Of a DNA stretch of 64,000 nt, positions 1 to 9,979 are shown one piece after another. Each line of letters opens with the position of its first letter. The first letter of the stretch is position 1. The position numbers and the translations under genes were made by a program. Location of the stretch: positions 372,001 through 436,000 of the forward strand of contig NZ_JACSGT010000001.1 of NCBI RefSeq assembly GCF_021504595.1, in the 5' to 3' direction. A model generated the notes under the pieces. It made no database searches, was not told the DNA's origin, and was given only the letters and a program-made list of their open reading frames with translations. Source of the stretch: Chryseobacterium indicum. Its GTDB lineage: Bacteria > Bacteroidota > Bacteroidia > Flavobacteriales > Weeksellaceae.

Positions 1-1
1 T

Positions 2-595
2 GCGGAATTATTTGTTCAATCATTACAGAATGTAGAAGGAAATAAAACCAAATTTATCACAACAAGATTCGGAAATGTTTTAGGATCTAACGGATCGGTT
101 ATTCCTTATTTTAAAAAGCAAATTGAGGCAGGAGGCCCGGTAACAATTACTCATCCGGATATTGTAAGATATTTCATGACAATACCGGAAGCTTGTGAAC
201 TTGTTCTTCAGGCAGGAACAATGGGGCATGGAGGAGAGATTTTTGTTTTTGATATGGGAGAGCCTGTTAAAATTTTGGATCTCGCAAGGAGAATGATAAA
301 ATTATCAGGATTCGAACCTAATATTGATATTAAAATTATTTATACGGGACTGAGACTCGGAGAAAAATTATATGAAGAGCTTTTGAGTGATGATGCAAAA
401 ACGCTGCCAACACATAATGATAAAATTATGATCTCAAAAGATCCAAGTATGGAATTTTCGGAGATAGAATCTATGATAAATCTTGTTACTAAGGCTGCTA
501 TCAAAAGAGATAAAGTGGAAGTGGTAAGAATTCTAAAAACCATTGTTCCCGAGTTTAGAAGTAACAATTCTATTTATGAAATACTGGATAAATAG
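2..595 (+). CDS. Polysaccharide nucleotide-sugar dehydratase (CapD/WbpM type), 3' part only
   Basis: The reading frame is open to the left edge, so only the last 197 codons are visible; the in-frame ATG at 176 is internal. The visible part shows TTRFGNVLGSNGSVIP, then an IVRYFMTIPEA segment and RLGEKLYEELL near the end. These are typical of the C-terminal short-chain dehydrogenase half of membrane-bound CapD/WbpM/FlaA1 proteins. Known members convert UDP-GlcNAc to a 4-keto-6-deoxy sugar at the inner membrane. The catalytic and NAD-binding motifs lie outside the window. It opens the polysaccharide locus and would logically feed the WbpV-like reductase at 18630. The exact sugar product cannot be read from this fragment. 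Confidence 0.85.
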   Translation, partial: AELFVQSLQNVEGNKTKFITTRFGNVLGSNGSVIPYFKKQIEAGGPVTITHPDIVRYFMTIPEACELVLQAGTMGHGGEIFVFDMGEPVKILDLARRMIKLSGFEPNIDIKIIYTGLRLGEKLYEELLSDDAKTLPTHNDKIMISKDPSMEFSEIESMINLVTKAAIKRDKVEVVRILKTIVPEFRSNNSIYEILDK

Positions 596-609
596 AAAAA
601 TAATAAATG

Positions 610-617
610 TATATTTG
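610..617 (+). promoter_or_regulatory. Bacteroidetes -7 promoter box TATATTTG before the export gene
   Basis: TATATTTG fits the TAnnTTTG consensus and lies 15 nt before the ATG at 632, in the 36-nt gap after the dehydratase. It suggests that the export and assembly genes have their own promoter. No clear -33 TTG is seen at the right distance. Confidence 0.5.
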
Positions 618-631
618 TACAATTTAAAAAT

Positions 632-1453
632 ATGATGAAAGGTAAAATACTGGCTGTATTACTGGCAGTTGCATTAGTTTCGTGCAAAACCAATCCCAGC
701 GCACACAACGATCTGAATTATATGCAGAATATAGAAAATGTTGCAATAGATGCTTCTGCTAAAAATTCTCAAAATACTATTCAACCGGGAGATCAATTAA
801 TTATTCTGATTACTGCAAAAGATATGGATGTGGTTAAACCATTTAACCAAAATTATTCTTCTTCAGAATTTGTTCAGACTAATGCTCTTGCAGGAGGCAA
901 TACTCCTAATCAGGGAACTGTAAGTGTTTCCGGACCATCGTATTTTGTAGATACTAACGGAGATATTGATTTTCCTATTTTAGGAAAATTAAATACAACC
1001 AATAAAACTTTGGCTGAATTTAAAGAGGAATTAAAGAATAAGGCTTCCCAATTTATTGTTAATCCTACAGTTAATGTTAGACATGTAAACTTTAAAGTAA
1101 CTGTTTTAGGGGAAGTAAACAGACAGGGTGACTATACGATTTCTAACGGGCACGCTACCATCTTAAATGCTTTAGGACTTGCGGGGGATCTTACTATGTA
1201 TGGAAGAAGAACCGATGTTTTGGTAATAAGAACAGAAAATGGGCAGATTACTCACGGAAGAGTAAATCTTCAGGATGCAAATCTTATTAACTCGCCTTAC
1301 TATAATTTAAAGCAAGGAGATGCCATTATAGTTTCTGCAAATAATACAAAAGATATAACTTCTAAACAAAATCCTAATACTCCAATTATTTTATCGGCTA
1401 TTTCCATAGGTGTAACGGCGATTGCGGTAGTGGTGAGTTTATTTAAGAAATAA
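632..1453 (+). CDS. Polysaccharide export lipoprotein, Wza/BexD family
   Basis: The product is a 273-residue outer-membrane export protein. It begins with a short hydrophobic signal ending in a lipobox (LVSC, Cys18), so it should be lipidated. A Poly_export domain starts near residue 50 (IQPGDQLIILIT), and an SLBB-like segment lies near residue 155 (VTVLGEVNRQGDYTI). A hydrophobic stretch at about 250-270 is a likely membrane helix. Family members form the channel through which capsule or exopolysaccharide leaves the cell. The gene sits 9 bp before the co-polymerase/kinase gene, the usual partner. Two start ATGs lie in tandem; the first is used here. Confidence 0.92.
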   Translation: MMKGKILAVLLAVALVSCKTNPSAHNDLNYMQNIENVAIDASAKNSQNTIQPGDQLIILITAKDMDVVKPFNQNYSSSEFVQTNALAGGNTPNQGTVSVSGPSYFVDTNGDIDFPILGKLNTTNKTLAEFKEELKNKASQFIVNPTVNVRHVNFKVTVLGEVNRQGDYTISNGHATILNALGLAGDLTMYGRRTDVLVIRTENGQITHGRVNLQDANLINSPYYNLKQGDAIIVSANNTKDITSKQNPNTPIILSAISIGVTAIAVVVSLFKK

Positions 1454-1462
1454 AAAATACTG

Positions 1463-3847
1463 ATGGAACAAAACAATCATGTAGTTGTTGAGGCACAAGA
1501 TTCTGAATTACATATCCGTGAAATAATACAACCCTATTTAAAGCGTTGGTACTGGTTTTTAGCGAGTGTTGTCATTGCACTTTTAGGAGCCTATCTATAT
1601 CTTAGAAAACAGGTTCCTGTGTTTGAAGTTGCTTCTACGGTGCTTATAAAAGATTCTAAATCCAATGGAGGAGGAACTCAGGATTTCGCAGTACTTAGAG
1701 ATATTTCAGGCATCGGAAAAATAGGAAGTAATGGCGTTGAAAATGAGATGGAAATTTTCAAATCTAAAAAGCTAACCAAAGAAGTTGTAAAAAGCTTAGG
1801 ACTAGAAACCGATATTTTTAAAGGAGATGTTAAGCATGAACTTTTTGGGAAAACTTCACCTATTAAAGTAAGAGTAGTTCAGGAAAAGGAAACTAAATCA
1901 AAAGTTTCTCGTTTAATTTCGCTGAAAATAAATGGAGATAATCTTCAGCTCAGCGCAGAAGGTATGCCTGCAATTAATTCTACTTACAACAAAGTTATAA
2001 GTTTACCATTTGCGAATATAATTATACTTAAAAATCAAGAGTATATTACAAGCAAAAAAGATGATGAAATACTACTTGATATCTCTACTCTTGAAGATAA
2101 AACAAATAGATATCAGGCAGCTTTGAATGTATCTCTCATCAACAAAGATGCTACTGTTATAAAGCTGGCAATGAACTATGCCGAAACAGATAAAGCTAAG
2201 GCTATTATCAATAAACTCGTACAGATATATAATCAAAATGCGGTATTGGATAAAAATACAGAATCTAGTAATACTGCTCAGTTTATTGATGAAAGAATAA
2301 CTCAGGTTGGGAGAGACTTAGGTCAGGTAGAAAATGAGAAGGAAAGGTTTAAGCAAAGCAATCAGATTTCAGACATTGAAACTGAAATTAAGTTGGGGTT
2401 AGAAACAAATGCTGCAGCTAAAAGTAAAGAAATTGAAATTAATGCTCAGCTGGAGCTTACAGATGCATTGCTTGGCTATGTATCTAACCAAAATTCTTAT
2501 CAGACACTTCCGAGTAATGTTGGGCTAAATAATCCCAGCGCAACGGCTAATATAGGTGCTTATAATCAATTGGTTTTGGAAAGAAACAGGTTGTTGGAGA
2601 ATGCAACACCACAAAACCCTTTAGTTGTAGATGTTACAAAACAGATTAATAATATTCGTGGTTCGGTAATTCAAAGCTTACAGAAAAACAGAACAGGACT
2701 TCAGTTAGCCAAAAACGGATTATCGTCTGAGCAGAATACGATATCAGGAAAGATTGCTAAAGTTCCTGCACAGGAAAAGCTATTTAGAAGTATTGAAAGA
2801 CAACAGCAGATTAAAGAATCTTTATATCTTCTTCTTTTACAGAAAAGGGAAGAAACTGCAATATCAATGGCTGTTACTGCTCCAAAAGCAAGGATTGTAG
2901 ATGAAGCTTACGTTGGAAATCTTGTTGCTCCAAAGTCAATGATTGTAATGTTATCTGGATTTCTTCTCGGATTCATTGTACCAATAGCTTTTATTTACAT
3001 AAAGCAATTATTTAATGATAAGGTTAAAACGAAACATGATCTTGAAAGACTGACAAACAGAAAACCAATCATAGGAGAAATTCCTAGTATGGAAAGAGGA
3101 CAAGATGAGTTGGTAAAAATGAATGATCTTTCCCCAATGGCGGAGTCTTTCAGAATTTTAATTACCAACATGAATTTCATGTTCCCTAAAAATATCAAGA
3201 AAGGAAGAACTGTGTTTGTAACTTCAACCGTAAAAGGGGAGGGTAAAACGCACGTGTCGGTAAACCTTGCATTAACGATGGCAACTCCTAAGAAGAAGAT
3301 CATCATCATTGGTTCAGATATAAGAAACCCTCAGTTACAAAGGTATAATACGACAAGAAAAGGTTTAGCCGGACTTACAGAGTTTCTTTATGATGACCAG
3401 GTTTCTGTAGAAGATATTGTACACCAGAGTGCATTTAATCCCTATTTGGATGTAATTTTCTCAGGAAGTATTCCTCCAAACCCGACAGAATTGTTATCTA
3501 ACGGAAGATATGAAGATCTTCTTGCAGACCTTCAAGGTACTTATGATTATATTATCATTGATACTGCTCCATTAATGCTGGTTACGGATACATTGTTAAT
3601 TGCAAATATGGCAGATGTAACGCTATATGTAACAAGATCGAGACATACTGAAAAATCTCTGATTGATTTTGCCAACAAACAGGTGGAAGGACACAAAATA
3701 AAGAATGTTGCTTTTATATTGAATGACGTAAACAAAGAGTACTTTGCTTATGGAAACAAATACGGGTACGGATATACAGCAACAGATGACAGAAGCTTTT
3801 TTGATAAGGTAAAAAGCATTTTTACTAAAAATGATGAAAACAAATAA
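1463..3847 (+). CDS. Polysaccharide co-polymerase with tyrosine autokinase domain (Wzc/GumC type)
   Basis: This 794-residue inner-membrane protein controls chain length and export. An N-terminal Wzz domain has a membrane helix near residues 30-50, followed by a long periplasmic coiled-coil region. A second membrane helix lies near 490-515. The cytoplasmic BY-kinase domain carries a Walker A' motif (STVKGEGKT, about 587-596) and a Walker B (YIIIDTAPLMLVTD, about 695-708). The tail is rich in tyrosines (YFAYGNKYGYGY, about 760-772), the expected autophosphorylation cluster. Its 3' end overlaps the next gene by 17 bp, which suggests translational coupling. Together with the Wza-like protein it should form the export machine. 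Confidence 0.92.
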   Translation: MEQNNHVVVEAQDSELHIREIIQPYLKRWYWFLASVVIALLGAYLYLRKQVPVFEVASTVLIKDSKSNGGGTQDFAVLRDISGIGKIGSNGVENEMEIFKSKKLTKEVVKSLGLETDIFKGDVKHELFGKTSPIKVRVVQEKETKSKVSRLISLKINGDNLQLSAEGMPAINSTYNKVISLPFANIIILKNQEYITSKKDDEILLDISTLEDKTNRYQAALNVSLINKDATVIKLAMNYAETDKAKAIINKLVQIYNQNAVLDKNTESSNTAQFIDERITQVGRDLGQVENEKERFKQSNQISDIETEIKLGLETNAAAKSKEIEINAQLELTDALLGYVSNQNSYQTLPSNVGLNNPSATANIGAYNQLVLERNRLLENATPQNPLVVDVTKQINNIRGSVIQSLQKNRTGLQLAKNGLSSEQNTISGKIAKVPAQEKLFRSIERQQQIKESLYLLLLQKREETAISMAVTAPKARIVDEAYVGNLVAPKSMIVMLSGFLLGFIVPIAFIYIKQLFNDKVKTKHDLERLTNRKPIIGEIPSMERGQDELVKMNDLSPMAESFRILITNMNFMFPKNIKKGRTVFVTSTVKGEGKTHVSVNLALTMATPKKKIIIIGSDIRNPQLQRYNTTRKGLAGLTEFLYDDQVSVEDIVHQSAFNPYLDVIFSGSIPPNPTELLSNGRYEDLLADLQGTYDYIIIDTAPLMLVTDTLLIANMADVTLYVTRSRHTEKSLIDFANKQVEGHKIKNVAFILNDVNKEYFAYGNKYGYGYTATDDRSFFDKVKSIFTKNDENK

Positions 3848-5135
3848 AGATTTTAAAATTGCCGTAATCGGTCAGGGTTATGTTGGGCTTCCATTAGCTC
3901 TGGAATTTTCAAAACACTTACCTGTTTACGGATTTGATATTAATATCAAAAGAATTGAGGAGCTTAAAGAGGGTGAAGATCATACTTTAGAAGCTAATTC
4001 TGAAGAAATAAAAGAGTGTCTGAGTATTGCAGTTAAAAGTAATTTCACAAAAGGATATATACCATCTTGTTCTTTGGAGGAAATTGCAAACGCAAATGTA
4101 TACATTGTAACAGTTCCTACGCCGATAGACCGATTTAATTCTCCTGATCTTAGCCTGTTGACAAAGGCAAGTGAAATGTTAGGTAGAATTCTTAAAAAAG
4201 ATGATATTGTGATTTATGAATCTACCGTATATCCTGGATGTACAGAAGAAGAATGTATTCCGATATTAGAAAAAGAATCAGGACTAAAGCTTAATGTCGA
4301 TTTTTATGTCGGATATTCACCCGAAAGAATAGTTCCTGGAGATAAAGTAAACACTTTGGTGACCATTAAAAAAGTCACATCCGGTTCTACACCCGAAATC
4401 GCTGAAAGTATAGATAAACTATATCAGCTGATTATTAAAGCAGGAACCCATAAAGCGCCAAGTATTAAAGTAGCCGAAGCTTCAAAAGCAATTGAAAATG
4501 CTCAAAGGGATGTAAATATTTCTTTTGTAAACGAATTAGCATTAATTTTTGACAGAATCGGTATAGATACCCATGATGTTTTAGAAGCTGCCGGTACAAA
4601 ATTTAATTTTTTAAAATATCGTCCCGGTTTAGTAGGAGGACATTGCATTTCAGTAGACCCTTATTATCTTGCTCATAAAGCAGGGCAGCTTGGTTATCAT
4701 CCACAGGTAATTTTAAGCGGCAGGAGAGTAAATGATATGATGCCGGAATTCATTGCTGGAAAGGTTGTGAAATTAATGATTCAGAAGGGTATTCAGATTA
4801 AAAATGCAAATGCTCTGATATTAGGAATTACTTTTAAAGAAAATTGTCCCGATATTAGAAATACAAAAGTCATCAATATCTATTCTGAGCTTAAACAGTA
4901 TGGTCTTAATGTGGATATTTATGATCCGTGGGCAGATAAAGACGAAGTCAAATCTGAATATGGAGTTGAAACTCTTGAAAATTTTATAAAAGATAAGAAA
5001 TATGAGGTAATTGTTTTAGCAGTTTCTCATAAAGAGTTTAAAACATTTGATATCAGTTCTTTAAAAACAAATAAGTCAGTTCTTTTTGATGTTAAGGCAT
5101 TTCTCGATAGAGAGTCCGTAGACGCAAGATTATAG
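3831..5135 (+). CDS. UDP-N-acetylhexosamine 6-dehydrogenase (WbpO/TviB-like)
   Basis: This 434-residue nucleotide-sugar dehydrogenase makes a uronic acid by two NAD-dependent oxidations. The Rossmann motif GQGYVGLPLA is at about 14-23. The catalytic cysteine is Cys272 in GGHCISVDPYYLAHKA, and the PYYLAHKA form is that of UDP-GalNAc/GlcNAc dehydrogenases rather than UDP-glucose dehydrogenase. Length matches the family. Its start lies inside the end of the kinase gene (two tandem ATGs, 3831 and 3834). It probably supplies a HexNAc-uronic acid, which would make the polysaccharide acidic. Whether the substrate is the gluco or the galacto isomer cannot be told. Confidence 0.9.
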   Translation: MMKTNKDFKIAVIGQGYVGLPLALEFSKHLPVYGFDINIKRIEELKEGEDHTLEANSEEIKECLSIAVKSNFTKGYIPSCSLEEIANANVYIVTVPTPIDRFNSPDLSLLTKASEMLGRILKKDDIVIYESTVYPGCTEEECIPILEKESGLKLNVDFYVGYSPERIVPGDKVNTLVTIKKVTSGSTPEIAESIDKLYQLIIKAGTHKAPSIKVAEASKAIENAQRDVNISFVNELALIFDRIGIDTHDVLEAAGTKFNFLKYRPGLVGGHCISVDPYYLAHKAGQLGYHPQVILSGRRVNDMMPEFIAGKVVKLMIQKGIQIKNANALILGITFKENCPDIRNTKVINIYSELKQYGLNVDIYDPWADKDEVKSEYGVETLENFIKDKKYEVIVLAVSHKEFKTFDISSLKTNKSVLFDVKAFLDRESVDARL

Positions 5136-5194
5136 TTTTCAGAATTTTATATTTCTTAATTTAAGATTTATATTGAAAAATTTTTACAGATAAG

Positions 5195-6436
5195 GTGGAG
5201 AAGTTAGCATTGGTTAAAAAAATATTTAATAATAAAGAGCGGAATATCTTAATATTTTCTCAAATACTTAATGGTATTTTGGGATTAGTTTTAGGAAAAA
5301 CTATTGCAGTTTTTTTTACAGCAGAAGAATTTGGATTTTTTAATCTTCAATTTGCTCTTTATACATTTTTTTTCTCTTTTTTCTTAGCTCCTTTTTTACA
5401 ATATATGAAGGTTTATATCAATAAAGAGAATTTTTCTTTACTAGGATTTTCTTATCCTGCGAGAATTTTTTTTTCTCTCTTTGCTTTCTGTGCTATTTCA
5501 ATAATAGTACTCTTTATTATTTTTTATAAATCGGATTTTACTTTAGCTTTAATAGTTCTCACAACATTATTATTTAATTTTTTATTTAATTTATACACAG
5601 ATTATTTTAATCTTAAAGGTAACTTGACAATATTTTCTTACAGTAATATAATAAAAAGTATTGTCTCTCTTATTGTAGTATTTTTTTTCTATAAGGTTGT
5701 AAAAGCTTCTTCAATACACGTTTTGTGGCTTGTTCAGCTTTTAGGTTTTTTTATGGGAATTGTATTTTTTTATAAGCACTATAAATTCTTTTTTGTAAAA
5801 AAAATTCAATACAAATTCAATGAATTACTTAATGATTACTTAAAATATACCTGGCCTTTGATGCTTCTTGCTTTTTGGGGATGGGTAAACAGTTATGTAG
5901 ACAGATACATTATAGGTTACTATATGCAGACTAAAGATGTAGGTATTTATAATGCAAATTTAGGTTTGGGTTCAAAAGTGTTTTTACTTTTAAATCCCAT
6001 ATTTTTAGCATTAATAACTCCAAGCATCTTTTCTTCGAATTATGGACTTACTGAAAAAAAGAAAATAATTATAAAATATTCTCTGGTATATGCAGGCGTA
6101 GCATTTTTTATACTTTCTGTCTTATATTTCGGACATGATTTTTTCGGAATACTTCTTCTATCAAAAAATTATCAGGAAGGTTTTTATATCATTTTCTGGT
6201 CAGCATTGGCTTATTACTTTCTCACCAGTTCGTATATTTTTGAAGTCTATTTTTATGCTCATAATAAGACCAAAGTTATACTTTTTACAAATATTGCTTC
6301 AGCGTTAGTAAGTATAGTTATAAATTTTATTTTGATACCTCGCTTAGGACTCACAGGAGCTGCATTTGGATTAGTTACTGGTACATTGGCAAAATATATT
6401 ATTACATGTTTAATATTTAGAAATTTAAAAGAATGA
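5195..6436 (+). CDS. Polysaccharide flippase (Wzx-like, MOP family)
   Basis: The 413-residue protein is almost entirely hydrophobic, with about 12 predicted membrane helices and positively charged loops, the pattern of Wzx repeat-unit flippases. The C-terminal part contains a glycine-rich LGLTGAAFGLVTGT helix common in this family. It would move undecaprenyl-linked repeat units across the inner membrane. The start used is a GTG at 5195; no better ATG lies nearby. The next gene overlaps its stop by 4 bp (ATGA). The DNA here is visibly very AT-rich, with long T tracts, unlike the fnl genes downstream. Wzx proteins diverge quickly, so the call rests on topology and context. Confidence 0.8.
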   Translation: MEKLALVKKIFNNKERNILIFSQILNGILGLVLGKTIAVFFTAEEFGFFNLQFALYTFFFSFFLAPFLQYMKVYINKENFSLLGFSYPARIFFSLFAFCAISIIVLFIIFYKSDFTLALIVLTTLLFNFLFNLYTDYFNLKGNLTIFSYSNIIKSIVSLIVVFFFYKVVKASSIHVLWLVQLLGFFMGIVFFYKHYKFFFVKKIQYKFNELLNDYLKYTWPLMLLAFWGWVNSYVDRYIIGYYMQTKDVGIYNANLGLGSKVFLLLNPIFLALITPSIFSSNYGLTEKKKIIIKYSLVYAGVAFFILSVLYFGHDFFGILLLSKNYQEGFYIIFWSALAYYFLTSSYIFEVYFYAHNKTKVILFTNIASALVSIVINFILIPRLGLTGAAFGLVTGTLAKYIITCLIFRNLKE

Positions 6437-7440
6437 AAATAGCAATTATAGGAAGTAAGAATTTTGATGGTTTAGAATATCATCTTCATAATTCACTGAA
6501 ATTCATGGGTCATGATATTTTTCATATCGATGTTAGCGATGTTGTAAAAATTCCTTACAGATTTAATTATTATGCTACGAAATTATTTCCAAAATATGAT
6601 GAAAAGATTTTTCTTAAAATAGCAGATCGGATTATCGATGAGAAGCCGGATTTAGTAATCGGAGTTTATCGTTTCATACACCCAAATTGTATAAGAAAAA
6701 TAAAAAATGAACTAAAAAATGTTGTAGCAATACATATTAATCCAGATGCTTTAACCACTTTTGAATATCAGCAGATATTTGTTTCCGATTATGATGCATA
6801 TTTTACCAAAGATCCTTACATTGTTGGATTTATGAAAGGTAAAATGTCTCTTAATGCTCATTATCTGCCGGAAGCTTTCAATCAGAGAGTTCACAAACCT
6901 TTTGAAGGAAAAGACAGAAAACAACTGGAAGAGGAAACCAATATAGATGTTGTAACATTTGGAAATATGTATCCTTATCGCGCTAATATGGTTAAAAATT
7001 TGGTTGAAAGTAATATAAATATAAAATTATTTGGGGTCCCGGATAAAAGATTTCCTCAAAAGGCCGTTCAGAATAATTTTATGAACGAATATATTACTGG
7101 CGATAGGAAATCAGAAGTTTTGTTGGGGGCAAAAATAGTTTTTAACAACTTTCATTATGCGGAGATAGAGTCTGTGAATGTAAAATTCTTTGAAATTGGG
7201 GGTATCGGCGCTTTTCAGATATGTGATTATAAGCCTATCATTAAAGAATATTCAGTAATTGATCCTGAAAAGTTTACATATAAAAATATTAATGAAGCTA
7301 TAGAAAAAATTAAATACTACCTTGATAAGCCTTACGAAAGACATCTTCTAAGTGAACAGCAAAGAGAGCATTTCTTAAAGCATCACACTTATGAAAAAAG
7401 AATGGAAAGCGTCATCAAAATAGTCAATGAAATTAAATAA
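6433..7440 (+). CDS. Glycosyltransferase, CgeB-like
   Basis: A 335-residue soluble protein beginning MKIAIIGSKNFDGLEYHL, consistent with a Rossmann-like GT-B start. A later segment, VNVKFFEIGGIGAFQICD (about 237-254), resembles the nucleotide-binding site of the CgeB/glycosyl_transf_92 group, in which the usual EALACG pattern is replaced by a FEIGGIGA form. It likely adds one sugar to the lipid-linked unit at the cytoplasmic face. It overlaps the flippase gene by 4 bp and the next gene by 14 bp, so the three are probably co-translated. Donor and acceptor are unknown. Confidence 0.7.
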   Translation: MKIAIIGSKNFDGLEYHLHNSLKFMGHDIFHIDVSDVVKIPYRFNYYATKLFPKYDEKIFLKIADRIIDEKPDLVIGVYRFIHPNCIRKIKNELKNVVAIHINPDALTTFEYQQIFVSDYDAYFTKDPYIVGFMKGKMSLNAHYLPEAFNQRVHKPFEGKDRKQLEEETNIDVVTFGNMYPYRANMVKNLVESNINIKLFGVPDKRFPQKAVQNNFMNEYITGDRKSEVLLGAKIVFNNFHYAEIESVNVKFFEIGGIGAFQICDYKPIIKEYSVIDPEKFTYKNINEAIEKIKYYLDKPYERHLLSEQQREHFLKHHTYEKRMESVIKIVNEIK

Positions 7441-8851
7441 AAAATATTATATTATATCGGTTATTGCAATAATTGCCGCATACTTCATTTTCTCTGTGTT
7501 TACATTAAGTGATGCGACCAGAGAATCTGTAGTTTATGAATTAATTGTTTGCTTCGGTATTTTAATACTCACTGTTATTCAGTTTATTCATAACTGGTAT
7601 AAATTGGGTAGTCCTACTTTACTCGACTGGTTTCGACTAACAGCTTTTTATTCAATTATTTTTGATTATCTAAGCCTTGTTAATAAGTTTAACGGTGTAA
7701 TAGATTGGGGATATCAGGGAGGAGTTTATCTAAAACCAGAGTTTATAATTGATACTTTATTTGTCGTTTTTATTGCCTTAATAGTTTTAAGTATTACTGA
7801 AAAGGTTATTTATGTTTTTCGTAAAAGATCTATACAGGAAACAAAATATAGTTTGAAAAGTTTCAATATTTTTCTCTTTTTTTCGGCTGCCGTTTATGGC
7901 TTACAGCTATATTATTTAATGTCAGGTAAAATTGGTTACGGAACCGGAACGGAAGAAAGCACAGGAGATAATTCATTTGTACTTCAAACTGTTAATAATT
8001 TATCATCTGTTGTATTAATTGTTTGGGGGCTTTTTAAATACTATTATAAGACTTTAAAAGCTTCCCAGATAAAATATTATTATCTTTTTTTGGGGACAGG
8101 AATGACTATCGGAATACTGTCAGGAATGAAAGAATCATTCATCGTCCCTTTAGTATGCTTTTTAATACCATTTCTTAAGTCTGGTAATCAAATTCCTAAA
8201 AAAATCATGATAATTTTTGGTATATTTATTATGATTTTATATCCTTTAAATAATAATTACAGAGATGCTCTTAATAGTAAGATCGGTCTGACAAAATCTG
8301 AGGCATTTTTACTTGCGCTTAACAAAACATATAATACAGATGTTACCCACTTATTTGATAGCAGTTCTAAATCTTATTCTGCCAGATTTTCCCTCTATCC
8401 TTATTTACAATACAGTATAGAAAAAGAAAAAGAATGGGATTATTATAAGAATATGAATCGGTATATATACCTTCCGTTTTCTTTTATCCCGAGATCATTA
8501 ATTCCTAGTAAACCTATATCTGATACCGGGGCAAAGCTTAATAAATTAATTGCAGGAGTAGAAAATAACTCTCAGACTGCCACTACTTTTGGATGGTCTT
8601 ACTTAGAAGGTGGATACATATATGTTATTATATCCTTTTTTTTATTAGCATTTGTTGTAACATACCTAGGAGCTGTTTTATTTAGAGGAAATCTTATTCA
8701 TCATGTAATAAACGCCAGTTTACTCATTACAATGCTAAAGACTGAATCTGATGTTTATTTTATTCTGGCAGGTATTATACAAAACTTTATTATTACCTAT
8801 GGGGTACTTTATATTTTTACGAAAAGAATTAGAGGAAGCATAGTTACATGA
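7427..8851 (+). CDS. Oligosaccharide repeat-unit polymerase candidate (Wzy-like)
   Basis: A 474-residue protein with about 11-12 hydrophobic segments and a large hydrophilic loop near 275-370. The loop contains FIPRSLIPSKP, which resembles the (v)PR...P.KP motif in many O-antigen polymerases, and is followed by a GWSYLEGG segment. It would join repeat units on the periplasmic side. A second polymerase-like gene follows at 8900, so this one could instead be a ligase-like or accessory membrane protein. The start overlaps the previous gene by 14 bp. No clear homologue by memory; the call rests on topology, motif and place. Confidence 0.6.
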   Translation: MKLNKKYYIISVIAIIAAYFIFSVFTLSDATRESVVYELIVCFGILILTVIQFIHNWYKLGSPTLLDWFRLTAFYSIIFDYLSLVNKFNGVIDWGYQGGVYLKPEFIIDTLFVVFIALIVLSITEKVIYVFRKRSIQETKYSLKSFNIFLFFSAAVYGLQLYYLMSGKIGYGTGTEESTGDNSFVLQTVNNLSSVVLIVWGLFKYYYKTLKASQIKYYYLFLGTGMTIGILSGMKESFIVPLVCFLIPFLKSGNQIPKKIMIIFGIFIMILYPLNNNYRDALNSKIGLTKSEAFLLALNKTYNTDVTHLFDSSSKSYSARFSLYPYLQYSIEKEKEWDYYKNMNRYIYLPFSFIPRSLIPSKPISDTGAKLNKLIAGVENNSQTATTFGWSYLEGGYIYVIISFFLLAFVVTYLGAVLFRGNLIHHVINASLLITMLKTESDVYFILAGIIQNFIITYGVLYIFTKRIRGSIVT

Positions 8852-8899
8852 GATATTCAGCATTATTAATTATCGTTATTACTCACTAAAAATAACTGA

Positions 8900-9973
8900 A
8901 TGTTGATAATTATTTTATTTTTATTAATCTTATTGTTTACAATAATTGAGCACCAGAGAAAAAATAATTTTCATCAGGCATTTTTCATATTTTCTCTTTT
9001 TTCTATTGTTTTACTGGAATCCATTAAGTTCGATTCCGGAATGGATTTTTGGAATACTTATAATCACTACCAGTTTTTTAAGTTAAATGACACAAGATAT
9101 CGTTATGAATTTTTATATAAGTATTTAGTATATTTTTTTAGAAATATTCTTAATTTCAGCTATCCCTTTTTTTTATTCTTTTATTATTCTGTTATATACG
9201 GCTTATATTATTTTTCTTTGAATAAAGTCACAAAATATCCAATATCTGCATTGCTGCTTTTATTTGCGTGTACAGTAGGGCTTTTTGGGAGTAATCGACA
9301 GCTTTTGGCAATTGCATTGGGATTCTTTGCCTATGTATATTTTTTAAAAGACAAGAAAATATTCTATCTGGCTTTTGTTTTGATTGCTACTTTATTCCAT
9401 TATTCTGCATTTCTTTACGTCTTTCTGCTTTTTTTAGACAGGAGAATCAGCGATAAAATTTGGATGGTTACAATAGTCGTTTTTTTATTATTAAATATTA
9501 CTGGCTTCAATTTAAAAATATTTAATTTTATAATATATAATTTCGCTCCTGAAAAAATATCAGATATTATTAGAGGCTATAATACTGGTTTTCCAGAAAT
9601 GCAGTCAAATTATTATATGTTTATAATCGGAATTATAAGAAGAAGTTTACCGATATTCCTTATGATTCGGTATAAAAATTTTTTACAGGATAAATCTTAT
9701 TATCAATTATTATTAAATACGTTATTTTTTTCATTAGCTACCTATGTATTCTTCTTTGGAAAGTTAGAATACATGAGTTCTAGGGTTTCAATATATTTTA
9801 TAATTTTTGAAATTATTTTATACGTTTGGCTTATTCCTGTTATGAATAAAATTTACAAGAAAAATTATTATTTACTTTTTGTAATTCTTCTGGCAAGTAT
9901 TGAATTTGTCAAATATGTTTTTTCAGGTTCAAGCCCATTTATTCCTTTCAAAACTTTATTTTTTTCTTTTTAA
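8900..9973 (+). CDS. EpsG-family membrane protein (Wzy-like polymerase)
   Basis: A 357-residue membrane protein with about 10 helices. Two signatures of the EpsG family are visible: an acidic DSGMDFWNTYNHY loop after the second helix (about 45-60), and the NRQLLAIALGFFAYVYF segment followed by FHYSAFLYVFLLF (about 130-180). EpsG proteins act as Wzy-type polymerases in capsule loci. A 48-bp gap separates it from the upstream gene and 6 bp from the next transferase. Sequence is extremely AT-rich. Two polymerase candidates side by side is unusual; this one has the better family match. Confidence 0.75.
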   Translation: MLIIILFLLILLFTIIEHQRKNNFHQAFFIFSLFSIVLLESIKFDSGMDFWNTYNHYQFFKLNDTRYRYEFLYKYLVYFFRNILNFSYPFFLFFYYSVIYGLYYFSLNKVTKYPISALLLLFACTVGLFGSNRQLLAIALGFFAYVYFLKDKKIFYLAFVLIATLFHYSAFLYVFLLFLDRRISDKIWMVTIVVFLLLNITGFNLKIFNFIIYNFAPEKISDIIRGYNTGFPEMQSNYYMFIIGIIRRSLPIFLMIRYKNFLQDKSYYQLLLNTLFFSLATYVFFFGKLEYMSSRVSIYFIIFEIILYVWLIPVMNKIYKKNYYLLFVILLASIEFVKYVFSGSSPFIPFKTLFFSF

Positions 9974-9979
9974 AATCAT

